This document shows, piece after piece, positions 8,706 through 18,095 of a stretch of 62,529 nucleotides of DNA. Position numbers and translations under genes: made by a program. Positions within the stretch are counted from its first letter, which is position 1; each line of letters begins with the position of its first letter. Source of the DNA: Pseudoalteromonas sp. NBT06-2 (lineage in GTDB: Bacteria > Pseudomonadota > Gammaproteobacteria > Enterobacterales > Alteromonadaceae); NCBI RefSeq assembly GCF_002276045.1, contig NZ_NQMR01000040.1, positions 1 to 62,529 of the forward strand. Reading direction: 5' to 3'. The notes beneath the pieces are model-generated. The model made no database searches. It was not told the DNA's origin and was given only the letters and a program-made list of their open reading frames with translations.

Positions 8706-9320
8706 TTATAATTCCGCAAAATTTCTAAAAAGATTTATCCCATTAGAATGACTTTTTTCAGGGTGAAATTGAAAGCCAAATATATTCCCTTTACTCACGG
8801 CACAAGTAAATTGTTTACCGTAAGTTGCTTTTATTAAAATGTCATCAGAGACATTACAATCAAAATAATAAGAATGTAAAAAATAAAATCCTTTTTCACT
8901 ATCTATATTACTCAAAATGGAATGTGAACGCTGTGTTTCAATTTCATTCCATCCCATATGAGGTAATTTTGGCTTCACTTTAATATCATGTTCATCAAAT
9001 TTTTTAACTGTGGCATCGAACCAACCTAACCCTGCCAGTTCACCTTCATCACTACTTGCTGACATTATCTGCATTCCGACACAAACGCCAAAAACAGGTA
9101 CTTTATTTTTTAAAACCAAGCGATCTAGCTGATTGCGCATGCCAGAGTCATTCAATTGAGCCATTGCTTCATCAAACGCACCGACACCTGGCAGAATTAT
9201 TTTATCTGCTTTAAGTAAATCTTCAGGGTATTTTGCAAAAAATGACTCTACTTTTAACTTATCATAAATGTTTTTTATCGCCTGTATATTACCTGAGCCA
9301 TAATCAACAATAGCTATCAT
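8706..9320 (-). CDS. hisH: HisH-like glutamine amidotransferase subunit
   Basis: A 204-residue class I glutamine amidotransferase. The nucleophile cysteine is in VFGVCVGMQIMS (near residue 80) and the catalytic His-Glu pair is in GFQFHPEKSHSNG near the C-terminus. The N-terminus IVDYGSGNIQAIKN is typical of HisH. It would form a complex with the adjacent HisF-like barrel and pass ammonia to the sugar amidotransferase. It overlaps the amidotransferase gene by 4 bases, supporting translational coupling. Confidence 0.92.
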   Translation of the reverse strand: MIAIVDYGSGNIQAIKNIYDKLKVESFFAKYPEDLLKADKIILPGVGAFDEAMAQLNDSGMRNQLDRLVLKNKVPVFGVCVGMQIMSASSDEGELAGLGWFDATVKKFDEHDIKVKPKLPHMGWNEIETQRSHSILSNIDSEKGFYFLHSYYFDCNVSDDILIKATYGKQFTCAVSKGNIFGFQFHPEKSHSNGINLFRNFAEL

Positions 9321-10465
9321 CGTTTTCCACCTTTTTCCAAGCCAAGCTTGCGCATAACCTTAGCGCCCCAGTCATAAATAGACTGCTGGTTTTTATAATC
9401 TTTATATGTTTTATTCGGAGCTTCTAAATACCCTTTTAATTCAGCAGATGTTATACCTAATTTATTAGCAATATAATTAAAGTCATCATCGATTGTTTCT
9501 GGATCATATGCTGGGCTCTTAAGTTTTTCTAAGGCCTCTTCACGCGTCATTTGACCAGTTACAATTAAGCTTGAATATTGTACTTTACGAGTATCAAAAC
9601 TAAACTTTTTATATAACCAAAATGCTTCATAAAAACGAGTAAAACGAGATTCAAAATGCTTTTGAGCATACCTTTGATAGCCTAGATTATCTACTAAAAA
9701 CTGAGTAGCTTCCTCTTTATCATATGGCATAAAATCCAATGGTCTATAAAGTTTAATACCTTTAATATAAGGTAAATAAATTTTATGCCACAGAATATTG
9801 GTTAGAGGAAAATTCTTTAATTTTTTTGTACCAAACTTTTTTTGTATATCTTTTATTTGACGCGCATCTGATTGAAAGTACATCCATTCAAGTGGATTTC
9901 TTATACACTCAGTTGAGTAATTACCACCAGTCAAAATATGTTTGATTTTATGTTTTGCTGCAAATTTATACATAGTTGCAAAAAAAGAATGATCTTGCGG
10001 GGTATCTGTATGTGAAACTCCAGCCTTGAAAAATGATAACTGCAAGTCTTTCATCTCTTCCCAATCAATTACTTCTGTATAAAGGTCTAAATCTAACCTA
10101 TCTACTATTTGCTCGATATTATGTACAGCTTGTTGAGAATTCCAGCCAGCATCAACATGAAAGACTAAAGGCCTTAAACCTAGCTTCTCTTTAGCAAGAT
10201 AAACTAAATATGAACTATCAATACCGCCACTCATTCCTATGATGCAATCAAAATCTTTCCCTTCGCCTTCCTTTTTAATATCATCTGCGATTTTTGATAT
10301 CTCAGCCCAGCCTTTATCGTTTGGGTTCCAGTTAGGCTCTATATCTTTATAGAAAGTATTACAGTGGTCGCACACTCCCTTATCATCAAAGGTAATCTTA
10401 CTATCTGTAGTGTCCATTACACAGTTATTACAAATTTGATGATATTCTTTAACTACTGAGTTCAT
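9317..10465 (-). CDS. N-acetyl sugar amidotransferase (WbpG/PseA-like)
   Basis: A 382-residue PP-loop ATPase. It has an N-terminal zinc-type CxxC pair (CNNCVMD and CDHCNTFY, residues 12-15 and 33-36) and a PP-loop CIIGMSGGIDSSYLVYLA near residue 75-92. The N-acetyl sugar amidotransferase family activates the N-acetyl oxygen with ATP and replaces it with ammonia to give an acetamidino group. The three-gene set with HisH and HisF is the known arrangement. Combined with the WbpA/B/E/D-type enzymes upstream, the likely product is an acetamidino derivative of a 2,3-diacetamido uronic acid, which is inference. Confidence 0.9.
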   Translation of the reverse strand: MNSVVKEYHQICNNCVMDTTDSKITFDDKGVCDHCNTFYKDIEPNWNPNDKGWAEISKIADDIKKEGEGKDFDCIIGMSGGIDSSYLVYLAKEKLGLRPLVFHVDAGWNSQQAVHNIEQIVDRLDLDLYTEVIDWEEMKDLQLSFFKAGVSHTDTPQDHSFFATMYKFAAKHKIKHILTGGNYSTECIRNPLEWMYFQSDARQIKDIQKKFGTKKLKNFPLTNILWHKIYLPYIKGIKLYRPLDFMPYDKEEATQFLVDNLGYQRYAQKHFESRFTRFYEAFWLYKKFSFDTRKVQYSSLIVTGQMTREEALEKLKSPAYDPETIDDDFNYIANKLGITSAELKGYLEAPNKTYKDYKNQQSIYDWGAKVMRKLGLEKGGKR

Positions 10466-10466
10466 T

Positions 10467-11612
10467 TTATTTTAAAATCCTAGTTGCTAACTTCTTATAA
10501 TTCAACATATTTTTTGCTATATCAAATGAATTTTGTGACATTTTGACTAATTGGTGAGGGTTTTTACTTATTTCCTCTAATACTTTTTTGATACTAATGG
10601 AATCATTGGCAAACCAACCGTTCTCTTTAAGGTATGGCTGATGGCTTGCTACATTATCAATAATAATTGCACTACGAGCACATAAACTTGCTTGCATAGT
10701 TGCTGACTGCGTGCCTGGTTGGAGGTAAACATCTGACGCATCAAGTAATTGTTCAACTTGTTCTGAAGTCTGCCAACCTAAAAAAGTAATTCTTTCATCT
10801 TTTTCGATTAACTCTCTAACTGAGGTTTCAACATCAAAGTCCATTAAACCTGCGATTATAAGTTTGAAATTTTTATTTTCAACTTCAACAAAAGCAGAGA
10901 TGCTTTCTAATAACTTCTTTCTTTTGGTCAACTTCCCACATTGTAAAAAAAGTATATCTTTTGATGATAATCCTAATTCCTTTCTTTTATTAACTCTATT
11001 ATCATCATACTCATTATCCCCTTTAATTTTACCGCCAAGAGGATAAAACTCTAGTCTTGATTTGTCAATTCCATAAAATTCATTTAAAAACCCCATAGTT
11101 TCTATAGAAATGCATAATACCTTATTTGAAAAAGTTGATGCTTTTTTTGCTATAGGTCTATAATAAAGCCAATGGAGAAAATACTTCGAGATAAATCCCC
11201 TTGCACTATTGTTAAAGTCTTCATGACTATCCATATATAATTTTACTGATGGATTATTTTTTTTATATTTACATACTGTTTTTAACTCCCAGCCACACAT
11301 AGAATGAAACATGATAACATCAGGCTTAAAGTTTTCTATAAATTGATAAACTCCACTATGCACCCTTAGCTTTTTCATAATTATATGAGGGAGAAACTTA
11401 GCATAATCAATCCTAGTGACCTCAGCCCCTTCTGCACCAGTATATGTTCCTGCCTTTGAATAAACTAATTTTTTTTGAGAGTCAAAAATCTCAGTAGAAG
11501 CAAGAACTTTTACTTCATGACCTGAATCAATATGCTCCTTTATAAGCATGTTCTCTTGATATGTAACGTTATCAATATAAAAATTTGATAAACATATATG
11601 TAAAACTTTCAT
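10467..11612 (-). CDS. Glycosyltransferase family 4
   Basis: A 381-residue GT-B glycosyltransferase. The N-terminus VLHICLSNFYIDNVTYQENML resembles a nucleotide-free acceptor domain. The C-terminal domain shows LQCGKLTKRKKL (residue ~225), FLGWQTSEQVEQLLDASDVYLQPG and a shortened donor-site block ASLCARSAIIIDN where many relatives have an EAMACG motif. It is predicted to extend the lipid-linked repeat unit on the cytoplasmic face. Donor and linkage cannot be told. Confidence 0.87.
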   Translation of the reverse strand: MKVLHICLSNFYIDNVTYQENMLIKEHIDSGHEVKVLASTEIFDSQKKLVYSKAGTYTGAEGAEVTRIDYAKFLPHIIMKKLRVHSGVYQFIENFKPDVIMFHSMCGWELKTVCKYKKNNPSVKLYMDSHEDFNNSARGFISKYFLHWLYYRPIAKKASTFSNKVLCISIETMGFLNEFYGIDKSRLEFYPLGGKIKGDNEYDDNRVNKRKELGLSSKDILFLQCGKLTKRKKLLESISAFVEVENKNFKLIIAGLMDFDVETSVRELIEKDERITFLGWQTSEQVEQLLDASDVYLQPGTQSATMQASLCARSAIIIDNVASHQPYLKENGWFANDSISIKKVLEEISKNPHQLVKMSQNSFDIAKNMLNYKKLATRILK

Positions 11613-11629
11613 TATTGGTATTTTCCGAA

Positions 11630-12661
11630 TTAATAGCTAACTTTTTTATTTAAAGCACTCATAAAACCATATTTTTTTAATTTTAGGGCTGGTTTTTCAA
11701 TTAAGAACCACGAGAAAAGTGAAAGTATTATACTAGCCGCTATTGCCATAAAAACACTATTCATACCAAATACAATCAAAACATTTATAACTGGCATATG
11801 CCAAATATAGCAGCCATAACTAATATCGACTTTTAATTTTATCGGCTTTAGATGAAATGCTATATATAACACTAACAGGCTATAACAAATAAAATAAAGT
11901 AACCCTAAGTTATTACCCTGACTCATAAATAAATATTTCCCTTCTGATAGGGAAGCCATTATAAGCATTGGAATTATTGCTAACCAAAAGAATTTAATAT
12001 ATGGTTTAATAACTTCAAAGTACTTATAAGCGACAATGCCCAAACCGAACATCCACCCCCAAGTAATAGGTGTTAAATTAAGAAATTCATAAAAAGGTTT
12101 GCCTAATAAGAATTTGAAATTAAATATAGAGGCAGAAAAACTATACAAAACAAAAGAAACTATGATAATTATTAGAAGAAAACCTCTAAATCTTGACATT
12201 ATTATAGCTATTATTGGCAAAGCAATATAAAACAATATCTCTACTGTAATACTCCAAAGTGAACCGTTAAAAACCCCTACTCCTAGCTCTCTTAATTCTG
12301 AAGGGTTATATGCTTGACCCAATGTAAATTGAGCAAAAACCCACCCGATGATAAATAAATTTTCAGACTCACCTGCAATAATACGGTATAAATAAACAAA
12401 AACTCCAGAAAATACAGCTACTGAGAATAAACCAGGGAACAGCCTCAAAAATCGATTTTTAAAATATGAACTTAAATTAGGAGAGTTCATATAAGATGCA
12501 TATATTAAAAAGCCACTCAAAAAGAAAAACGCAGGAACTCCTGGTAAATACTCTAGATAGCTCAAGTCAATATCATATAAGTGATGGAATGCATGTACAA
12601 TGAGTACTTGAAAAGCTAAGAAAAGTCTTATTATTTCTAAATTATTATCTTTGTTAATCAT
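11630..12661 (-). CDS. Acyltransferase family 3 membrane O-acyltransferase
   Basis: A 343-residue integral membrane protein with about ten hydrophobic segments. It opens with NLEIIRLFLAFQVLIVHAFHH, the family-3 hallmark with the catalytic-type histidine in the first helix, then FFFLSGFLIY and NRFLRLFPGL. The family moves acetyl or other acyl groups across the inner membrane onto sugars. In this cluster it would O-acylate the repeat unit. It overlaps the wzy-like gene by 4 bases. Confidence 0.92.
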   Translation of the reverse strand: MINKDNNLEIIRLFLAFQVLIVHAFHHLYDIDLSYLEYLPGVPAFFFLSGFLIYASYMNSPNLSSYFKNRFLRLFPGLFSVAVFSGVFVYLYRIIAGESENLFIIGWVFAQFTLGQAYNPSELRELGVGVFNGSLWSITVEILFYIALPIIAIIMSRFRGFLLIIIIVSFVLYSFSASIFNFKFLLGKPFYEFLNLTPITWGWMFGLGIVAYKYFEVIKPYIKFFWLAIIPMLIMASLSEGKYLFMSQGNNLGLLYFICYSLLVLYIAFHLKPIKLKVDISYGCYIWHMPVINVLIVFGMNSVFMAIAASIILSLFSWFLIEKPALKLKKYGFMSALNKKVSY

Positions 12662-13932
12662 TTATGTTTACCTTTAGGCATTACTAGCAAGATTAGAGTC
12701 GTTATAAATAAGCCGTGTGTAAGCATTACTGTAAAAAAATCACTCGATATTATCATTGATCTTATAGGGATAGCTGTCAGTGCTAAAGAGAGCCATAAAG
12801 GAATGCCATTCTCTGTAACATGATCTAACAGCCTCAAAATATATGCAAAAACAAAAGAGTAGAATGATACACCAAATATACCAGCATGTGCATAACCAGA
12901 GCTGACAAAGCCATTATTTGCTCCTAGCTCATCACTTAGCAAATATTTACCTACTGCAAAACTGAGAGGTAAATCATGCTGATAACCACCTAAGAAAGAT
13001 AAAACAGAATCACGCCAATAAATATGACCATATAAGTTTGTGAAATCATAATAATCAAATGTAAGGCCTGCGGGAACAAAAAATAAACGACGAATTACCA
13101 TGGAAGCTAGGTACTGTATATCAATAAAAAAATTAATTGATAACACTGAAAGAATTAAAAAACCTAAACCTAAAGGGATAACCAAGGCTGAGTTAGTTTT
13201 TTTGAAGTAGTACCAAATAGATAGTAATAAAAAAGGTAAAAAGAAGACAGCCTTATGATTATTAATAGCATAAAAAAAAGTATAGATGAAAAAAATAACT
13301 AAACATAATCCAAAACGCCTAGCTAGTAGGCTAGTGCAAAATAAAAAAGCGGCAAATACTTTATATGCCCATATATTTAAATAACTGAAAACCCCAAAAT
13401 CTGTAAGTTTTGAGTTTACATCCCTAAATTCATACACTTTTGTAAAATCCAAATTGGCATTGAATACAGCTCCTGTCAGTATGTATAATAAAATTAAATA
13501 ACTTACCATTACCCATGAAGTCAACTTTAAAATTAACTCACTATTTTTGAACTGTGGTAACTTCAGTGGTTTAACAGCTTTAAAATCACAAAAGAACCAA
13601 ATACTTATCAATGGGATAAAAAGAAGCAATAAAGGTACGACACTTCTTTCAGCATCATACCCAGAAATAACACTAACAGGAATAATTACACTCACAATCA
13701 ATGTAAGTGTTGCAAAATCACTCACTTTTGTCATTTTAGACTTCAGGAAAAATAAACTAAGCAAGAAAAAGATCCAACTAATCAAATATTCTAAGATGCT
13801 AAAATTAAAACCGAAATGTAAGTAACTACTTCCATAAATTGGGTTGATTAACTTTATATAGGAAAATTCAAGGATACATCTAAAAAGTAAAATTACACAA
13901 TAAAATAATAAAGAGTGATTGTTAATTTTCAT
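12658..13932 (-). CDS. Probable Wzy-type repeat-unit polymerase
   Basis: A 424-residue polytopic membrane protein with about 11-12 hydrophobic helices and no enzyme motif I recognise. A large hydrophilic loop with WRDSVLSFLGGYQHDLPLSFAVGKYLL and LGANNGFVSSGYAHAGIFG lies in the C-terminal half, as in many Wzy polymerases. It is the only protein in the operon that fits Wzy by size and topology, and the cluster has Wzx, Wza and Wzc partners. The assignment is by elimination. It overlaps the following deacetylase-like gene by 11 bases. Confidence 0.65.
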   Translation of the reverse strand: MKINNHSLLFYCVILLFRCILEFSYIKLINPIYGSSYLHFGFNFSILEYLISWIFFLLSLFFLKSKMTKVSDFATLTLIVSVIIPVSVISGYDAERSVVPLLLLFIPLISIWFFCDFKAVKPLKLPQFKNSELILKLTSWVMVSYLILLYILTGAVFNANLDFTKVYEFRDVNSKLTDFGVFSYLNIWAYKVFAAFLFCTSLLARRFGLCLVIFFIYTFFYAINNHKAVFFLPFLLLSIWYYFKKTNSALVIPLGLGFLILSVLSINFFIDIQYLASMVIRRLFFVPAGLTFDYYDFTNLYGHIYWRDSVLSFLGGYQHDLPLSFAVGKYLLSDELGANNGFVSSGYAHAGIFGVSFYSFVFAYILRLLDHVTENGIPLWLSLALTAIPIRSMIISSDFFTVMLTHGLFITTLILLVMPKGKHK

Positions 13933-15328
13933 AAGGGCCTTTAAGCTGCATAATATATTCTAATAGCTCTCTATCCGAGCTCGTAAGTAAGTGAGAGTTA
14001 TGCCAAAGAATTCGGAATACACCACCATAGTAATGGGTACTATCAAATAGCTCTTTAATAAATTTACGTGTCGATTCAGCATATCCCAAATTCATATACT
14101 CTACTGAGAGCAAACTAGCATCCATTATAATAATAGGCTTTTGAAGTAATGCTAACTTTTTTTTATTCTTAAGACTCCACATTGGAAAGCTCCTCGCGGT
14201 TCCGAATTTGAATCCAGAAAGATCTGCATACCCCCCCGACGAATCGTATTCATACCCAGCTGAATTTAAATAATCAGAAGTGGAAGTGTTATCCCAACGA
14301 AGGTAATGTTGCCTAGATCCAATATTGCCTATCTTAATATTTAATTTTTCAAGTACATCTTGAAATATCACCTTTTCTTTTTTTATTTGAGATTGAGAGT
14401 TGATCGAGTTATAACTACCATGAACCCCTATACGATGGCCATCATTAAAAATCCCTTTGATCAATTTATCTAAAGCCTTTTCATTAATAGAGTAATAACC
14501 GTCTATACTTCCGCTTGTATTATCACATATAAAATAAAAACTTCCTTTTATTTTATATTTTTTTAGTTTTGATAAATACCAATCAAAAGTATAATAAGGA
14601 TCAAAAGTGTAATTTTTAAATGGGCTAAATACAAGGTTAAGTAAACGGAAAGCGGCCAATTTTGGCTGTTTCCTAATAAGAATATCTGCTGCAAATGCTT
14701 TAATATATCGAGTTACACTTCCACCAGTTCGATAAAATGGATGATCAACATCACAGCTAACCTCTATTTTAGGTTCCTCTTTTTTTCCATACCAATCTAA
14801 AGACAAACACATCTTTAAAAGGTACTTTAAGAAATGTATATATTCATCAACTAAAGGGCGTTGTAATAAGCCCCTTTTATTTAAATAAGAATGCTGACCA
14901 ATAAAGCGGTTATGTTTATCCAGAACAGGTTGAATAACTTCTTCAATTCGACTTAAAAGAAAAAAAATAGTACCAAAAAAATCAAAGCTAACCTCTGTAT
15001 GACTTCCTAAATTACAATTTGCAGTTCCATAAAAGATTGGCAAATCAAAAAATTTACAGCTAAAGTCATTATCAATCGAAGATAAATCAATGTATTCATT
15101 TTTATATGTGGGTAATATTTCCTTATTATACCCATGTAATGAAAGCAGTTTATAAAAACTATCTTTAAATCTGATTGTATTACCACTTCCTTTTTCACAT
15201 ACTTCAATCGAATCGAAGCAATGTTGAGTTACTTCAAACTCTATTTGTAAAAAATGTTTAAAAACAACTTCAAGCACATAATTGAGCTCTTCACCAGAAT
15301 ATTCAGGTACTTTAATTAGTAGACTCAT
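13922..15328 (-). CDS. Polysaccharide-deacetylase-like (NodB-fold) protein
   Basis: A 468-residue protein. Residues 1-180 form an N-terminal domain seen with these proteins. Residues about 190-450 resemble the NodB homology fold: VSCDVDHPFY gives the catalytic/metal aspartates, and RIGVHGSYNS stands where the metal-binding HxxxH motif is expected. The second histidine is an asparagine here, so activity may be altered or lost. IGSRQHYLRWDN and LWHNSHL near the C-terminus are further conserved-looking blocks. No signal peptide is seen, so it would act in the cytoplasm on a precursor. Confidence 0.75.
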   Translation of the reverse strand: MSLLIKVPEYSGEELNYVLEVVFKHFLQIEFEVTQHCFDSIEVCEKGSGNTIRFKDSFYKLLSLHGYNKEILPTYKNEYIDLSSIDNDFSCKFFDLPIFYGTANCNLGSHTEVSFDFFGTIFFLLSRIEEVIQPVLDKHNRFIGQHSYLNKRGLLQRPLVDEYIHFLKYLLKMCLSLDWYGKKEEPKIEVSCDVDHPFYRTGGSVTRYIKAFAADILIRKQPKLAAFRLLNLVFSPFKNYTFDPYYTFDWYLSKLKKYKIKGSFYFICDNTSGSIDGYYSINEKALDKLIKGIFNDGHRIGVHGSYNSINSQSQIKKEKVIFQDVLEKLNIKIGNIGSRQHYLRWDNTSTSDYLNSAGYEYDSSGGYADLSGFKFGTARSFPMWSLKNKKKLALLQKPIIIMDASLLSVEYMNLGYAESTRKFIKELFDSTHYYGGVFRILWHNSHLLTSSDRELLEYIMQLKGPYEN

Positions 15329-15822
15329 TCTGATTCTCTATATTTAACAACTTTAGCAGGGTTACCAACAGCGATTGCATTTTCAGGTATATTTTTAGTT
15401 ACGACACTACCAGCTCCAATTACCGCACCAGATCCAACTTTAACACCTTTGAGTATCGTAACATTAGCCCCAATCCAAACGTCATCACCAATTGTAACAG
15501 GTTCACTTATATGGTCTTGCTCACACATAGCGCGACCATACTTTATACCATGATCTCTTCCCCAAATAACAGTTTTAGGCCCTACCATCACATCCTTACC
15601 AAATGTTATTTTCCCAAGGAAGTGACAATGCGCGTTTGCATAGAAATTATCACCAAAAGTAATTAATGGTGAGCCAACTAACCGACAGTATGGCTCTATT
15701 CTTGCCTTACCTAAAAACTTTACATTACTAAATGTCGTATTATTATAAAGCTCAACTTTATTAAGTCGGTACTTTAAACGCTTTAAGCTTAAAATTAGCG
15801 CAGATTTAATCGTCTTAGGCAT
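15325..15822 (-). CDS. Hexapeptide-repeat O-acetyltransferase (WbbJ/maltose acetyltransferase-like)
   Basis: A 165-residue left-handed beta-helix protein with hexapeptide turns: VTIGDDVWIGANVTILKGVKVGSGAVIGAGS (given here as a motif region at residues 108-138). The catalytic-type histidine appears in GRDHGIKYG. It ends with the usual AVGNPAKVVKY. The family uses acetyl-CoA to acetylate a sugar hydroxyl or amine. It overlaps the ATP-grasp gene by 28 bases and the deacetylase-like gene by 4, so the three are probably co-translated. Confidence 0.88.
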   Translation of the reverse strand: MPKTIKSALILSLKRLKYRLNKVELYNNTTFSNVKFLGKARIEPYCRLVGSPLITFGDNFYANAHCHFLGKITFGKDVMVGPKTVIWGRDHGIKYGRAMCEQDHISEPVTIGDDVWIGANVTILKGVKVGSGAVIGAGSVVTKNIPENAIAVGNPAKVVKYRESE

Positions 15823-16970
15823 GCTGAAATCATCATTTTAGTTAATAGTGGTAAACTTACGAAAAAAGGCTTCAAGTCATCAGGGTTATAAATAGCCCAC
15901 ACTCTTTTACCATCACATTTAATATTTGCTTTAAATTGTTTAAAATACCCTTTACGAGCAATTAAATTTGGTATCTCGTGCAACATTAAAACCAAATGAG
16001 TTGAATCACTCATATTTTGTTGATATTTGGCGACTTTATATGGTTCAGTTGCCAAATAGTACTGAGTTAAATGCAATTTTACACCCGATGCACTGCCTAC
16101 TCGGTGCCACATCATCGATCTAAGGTTCGTTTCCATTAATTTAAAGCTATCGTCCCTCTCATCATATTTAAACTCAGGCTCTGTTATTCCAATATTTTTC
16201 ATTTTTTCTACAAGTCTACGGCCTTGTTCAGCGACAATTATTGGCGCTTTATTACTTGCACTACAACAGACACCATATTCATTTGGATACTGCGTTAACT
16301 TCTTACCTATCCATTCATTAATTACATTACTTTGTCTATCCTGAACACTAGTATAAGCGTATATATTAGTGTCATCACCAGGAACAAACTCAGAGAGCAT
16401 AAACGTAACCCCTTGCTCAATAAAACCCTCTAGTTCTTTTCTAATACTCACCCAATCCCTTTCTTGTTCTATAAATGCATTTCTAAACACATTAATAGTA
16501 AGGTCTTGGCGGGTTACAGGCTTGATAAGCAAAGGATACATTAGCTTATGGCTCAGTTTTAAATCTTCAACTGCATTCAAATTAATAGATTTAGGATAGG
16601 GTACCCCTATTTCTTCACATAATTCATATTGAAAACTTTTATCTAGTGACTTAATAAGGTTCCCGTGATTTATAGGAATGTAGCAGGCTAGTGAAAGCGC
16701 TTTATATGTACGATGTAATAATTCTAGCTGAGCATCATCAGTTGGGTAAATGACCAATTTTCCATACGAATCCCTAAGTTCCATAACTCTTTTAATAAAA
16801 AGCTCATCAGCACTAGGAATACCACCAACATATGTCACTTTATTACTATATTTTGCTATAGAGTGACCATAATCCATCAATAATATATTGATACTCTTAT
16901 CTTCATTTAATTCATTAATAATAGAGTAACCATTAACATGACCACCGAGTACTAGAGCTGAGTTTTTCAA
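15795..16970 (-). CDS. ATP-grasp carboxylate-amine ligase
   Basis: A 391-residue ATP-grasp fold protein. The N-terminal preATP-grasp part opens with ALVLGGHVNGYSIINEL. The central ATP-binding region holds YPLLIKPVTRQD (P-loop lysine) and SEFVPGDDTNIY. The C-terminal part has FKLMETNLRSMMWH with the metal-binding Glu-x-Asn. The family joins a carboxylate to an amine. Here it could attach an amino acid to a uronic acid carboxyl or an amino sugar. It stands between a CapA-like protein and an acetyltransferase. Substrates are inferred only. Confidence 0.82.
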   Translation of the reverse strand: MKNSALVLGGHVNGYSIINELNEDKSINILLMDYGHSIAKYSNKVTYVGGIPSADELFIKRVMELRDSYGKLVIYPTDDAQLELLHRTYKALSLACYIPINHGNLIKSLDKSFQYELCEEIGVPYPKSINLNAVEDLKLSHKLMYPLLIKPVTRQDLTINVFRNAFIEQERDWVSIRKELEGFIEQGVTFMLSEFVPGDDTNIYAYTSVQDRQSNVINEWIGKKLTQYPNEYGVCCSASNKAPIIVAEQGRRLVEKMKNIGITEPEFKYDERDDSFKLMETNLRSMMWHRVGSASGVKLHLTQYYLATEPYKVAKYQQNMSDSTHLVLMLHEIPNLIARKGYFKQFKANIKCDGKRVWAIYNPDDLKPFFVSLPLLTKMMISACLRRLNLR

Positions 16971-16973
16971 AAA

Positions 16974-18095
16974 TCACCTTTCCTTAAATATTTTTTTAAT
17001 CGCACCTTTAACCCCTAATTGGAGCACTTTAAACTTCCAAACCCCTATCCGCCAAAATAATTTCATATACTTAACATTAATTACGTGAAGCACTCTATAT
17101 ATTGATAATGGCATTGAAAGAGAGGCAGATAAAATATTGAACCATAACTTTACCAGTATCAATTCAACACCTGTTATATTTTTTACATACGGTTTATCAG
17201 GATCTTGTTTAACGAAAACAGGTGTTACAGTACCTTTTTCAGTGTCAAATAACACAATAATTGAAACTCGATTAATCCACTTCCAAACTTTATATGTTTT
17301 TTTATATACATCATGATAATAAAAAGTCTTTTTATACATTTTAGTATCTTCATTTTTTCCGGGGTAATATAGTTTTGTTGGTGGAGCTATATAAAAATTC
17401 GGGAATAAAAAGTTCCCTAAACTCATATAAGCTGATTTCTCGTTATGCTTGATAACCCCTTGGAAGCGATGGCTATGCATTCCCATTATTGTTAAAACAC
17501 GCTCATCTTCTAGTAAGGTCTTAGCCAGCTTTATTTCATCAACCTTTGGAAGATTGATATGCTCCATTCCCCAATGAAAATATAAAATTGCTTTCTCATT
17601 ATTCTTTAAAGTAGCTAAATCTTTTTCTATAGACTCTAGTCTCAAGGGATTTACCCCTGGTCGATCAATATCAGCAACTTCAATTTGTTTCAAATAAGGA
17701 CGATCGAAATCACAATACCCAAAGATTTTGATGCCTGATTTAATATCTGCAGGCTGTTTAGCCTTATCAATATTTTCGCCGGCACCAAAAGATTGAACGC
17801 CTACAACATCTAAGTTTTCAACTGTCTCAACAATTCCCATTAACCCTTTATCTTGAATATGATTGTGTGCCAAGTTAACGGCATCAACTTTCATATTTAC
17901 TAAGTGGGAAAGTGAGGTCGAATCAGTATAAAGTGTACATTTATTTATTTCTGTACTGTTATCACTAATTGCTTGCTCTAAATTTACTACCCTAAAATCA
18001 GCTTCATTAAACTCTTTAATTTGAATAATTTTATTACTACAGGAAGTTAATAAATCACCTCCTAAAAATAAATCACCTGTAAAACAAATTATCAT
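16974..18095 (-). CDS. CapA family metallophosphatase-like protein
   Basis: A 373-residue protein of the CapA/PgsA (PGA_cap) family. Motifs are FTGDLFLGGD at the N-terminus, VVNLEQAIS, VNLAHNHIQDKG (the NHxxD-type metal site) and GMHSHRFQGV. It lacks the N-terminal membrane anchor and leader of Bacillus CapA, so it seems cytoplasmic or held by the hydrophobic/amphipathic C-terminal tail (residues ~305-373). CapA is needed for poly-gamma-glutamate export in Bacillus. In gammaproteobacterial polysaccharide loci its job is unknown. It shares an ATGA overlap with the AsnB-like gene. Confidence 0.85.
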   Translation of the reverse strand: MIICFTGDLFLGGDLLTSCSNKIIQIKEFNEADFRVVNLEQAISDNSTEINKCTLYTDSTSLSHLVNMKVDAVNLAHNHIQDKGLMGIVETVENLDVVGVQSFGAGENIDKAKQPADIKSGIKIFGYCDFDRPYLKQIEVADIDRPGVNPLRLESIEKDLATLKNNEKAILYFHWGMEHINLPKVDEIKLAKTLLEDERVLTIMGMHSHRFQGVIKHNEKSAYMSLGNFLFPNFYIAPPTKLYYPGKNEDTKMYKKTFYYHDVYKKTYKVWKWINRVSIIVLFDTEKGTVTPVFVKQDPDKPYVKNITGVELILVKLWFNILSASLSMPLSIYRVLHVINVKYMKLFWRIGVWKFKVLQLGVKGAIKKIFKER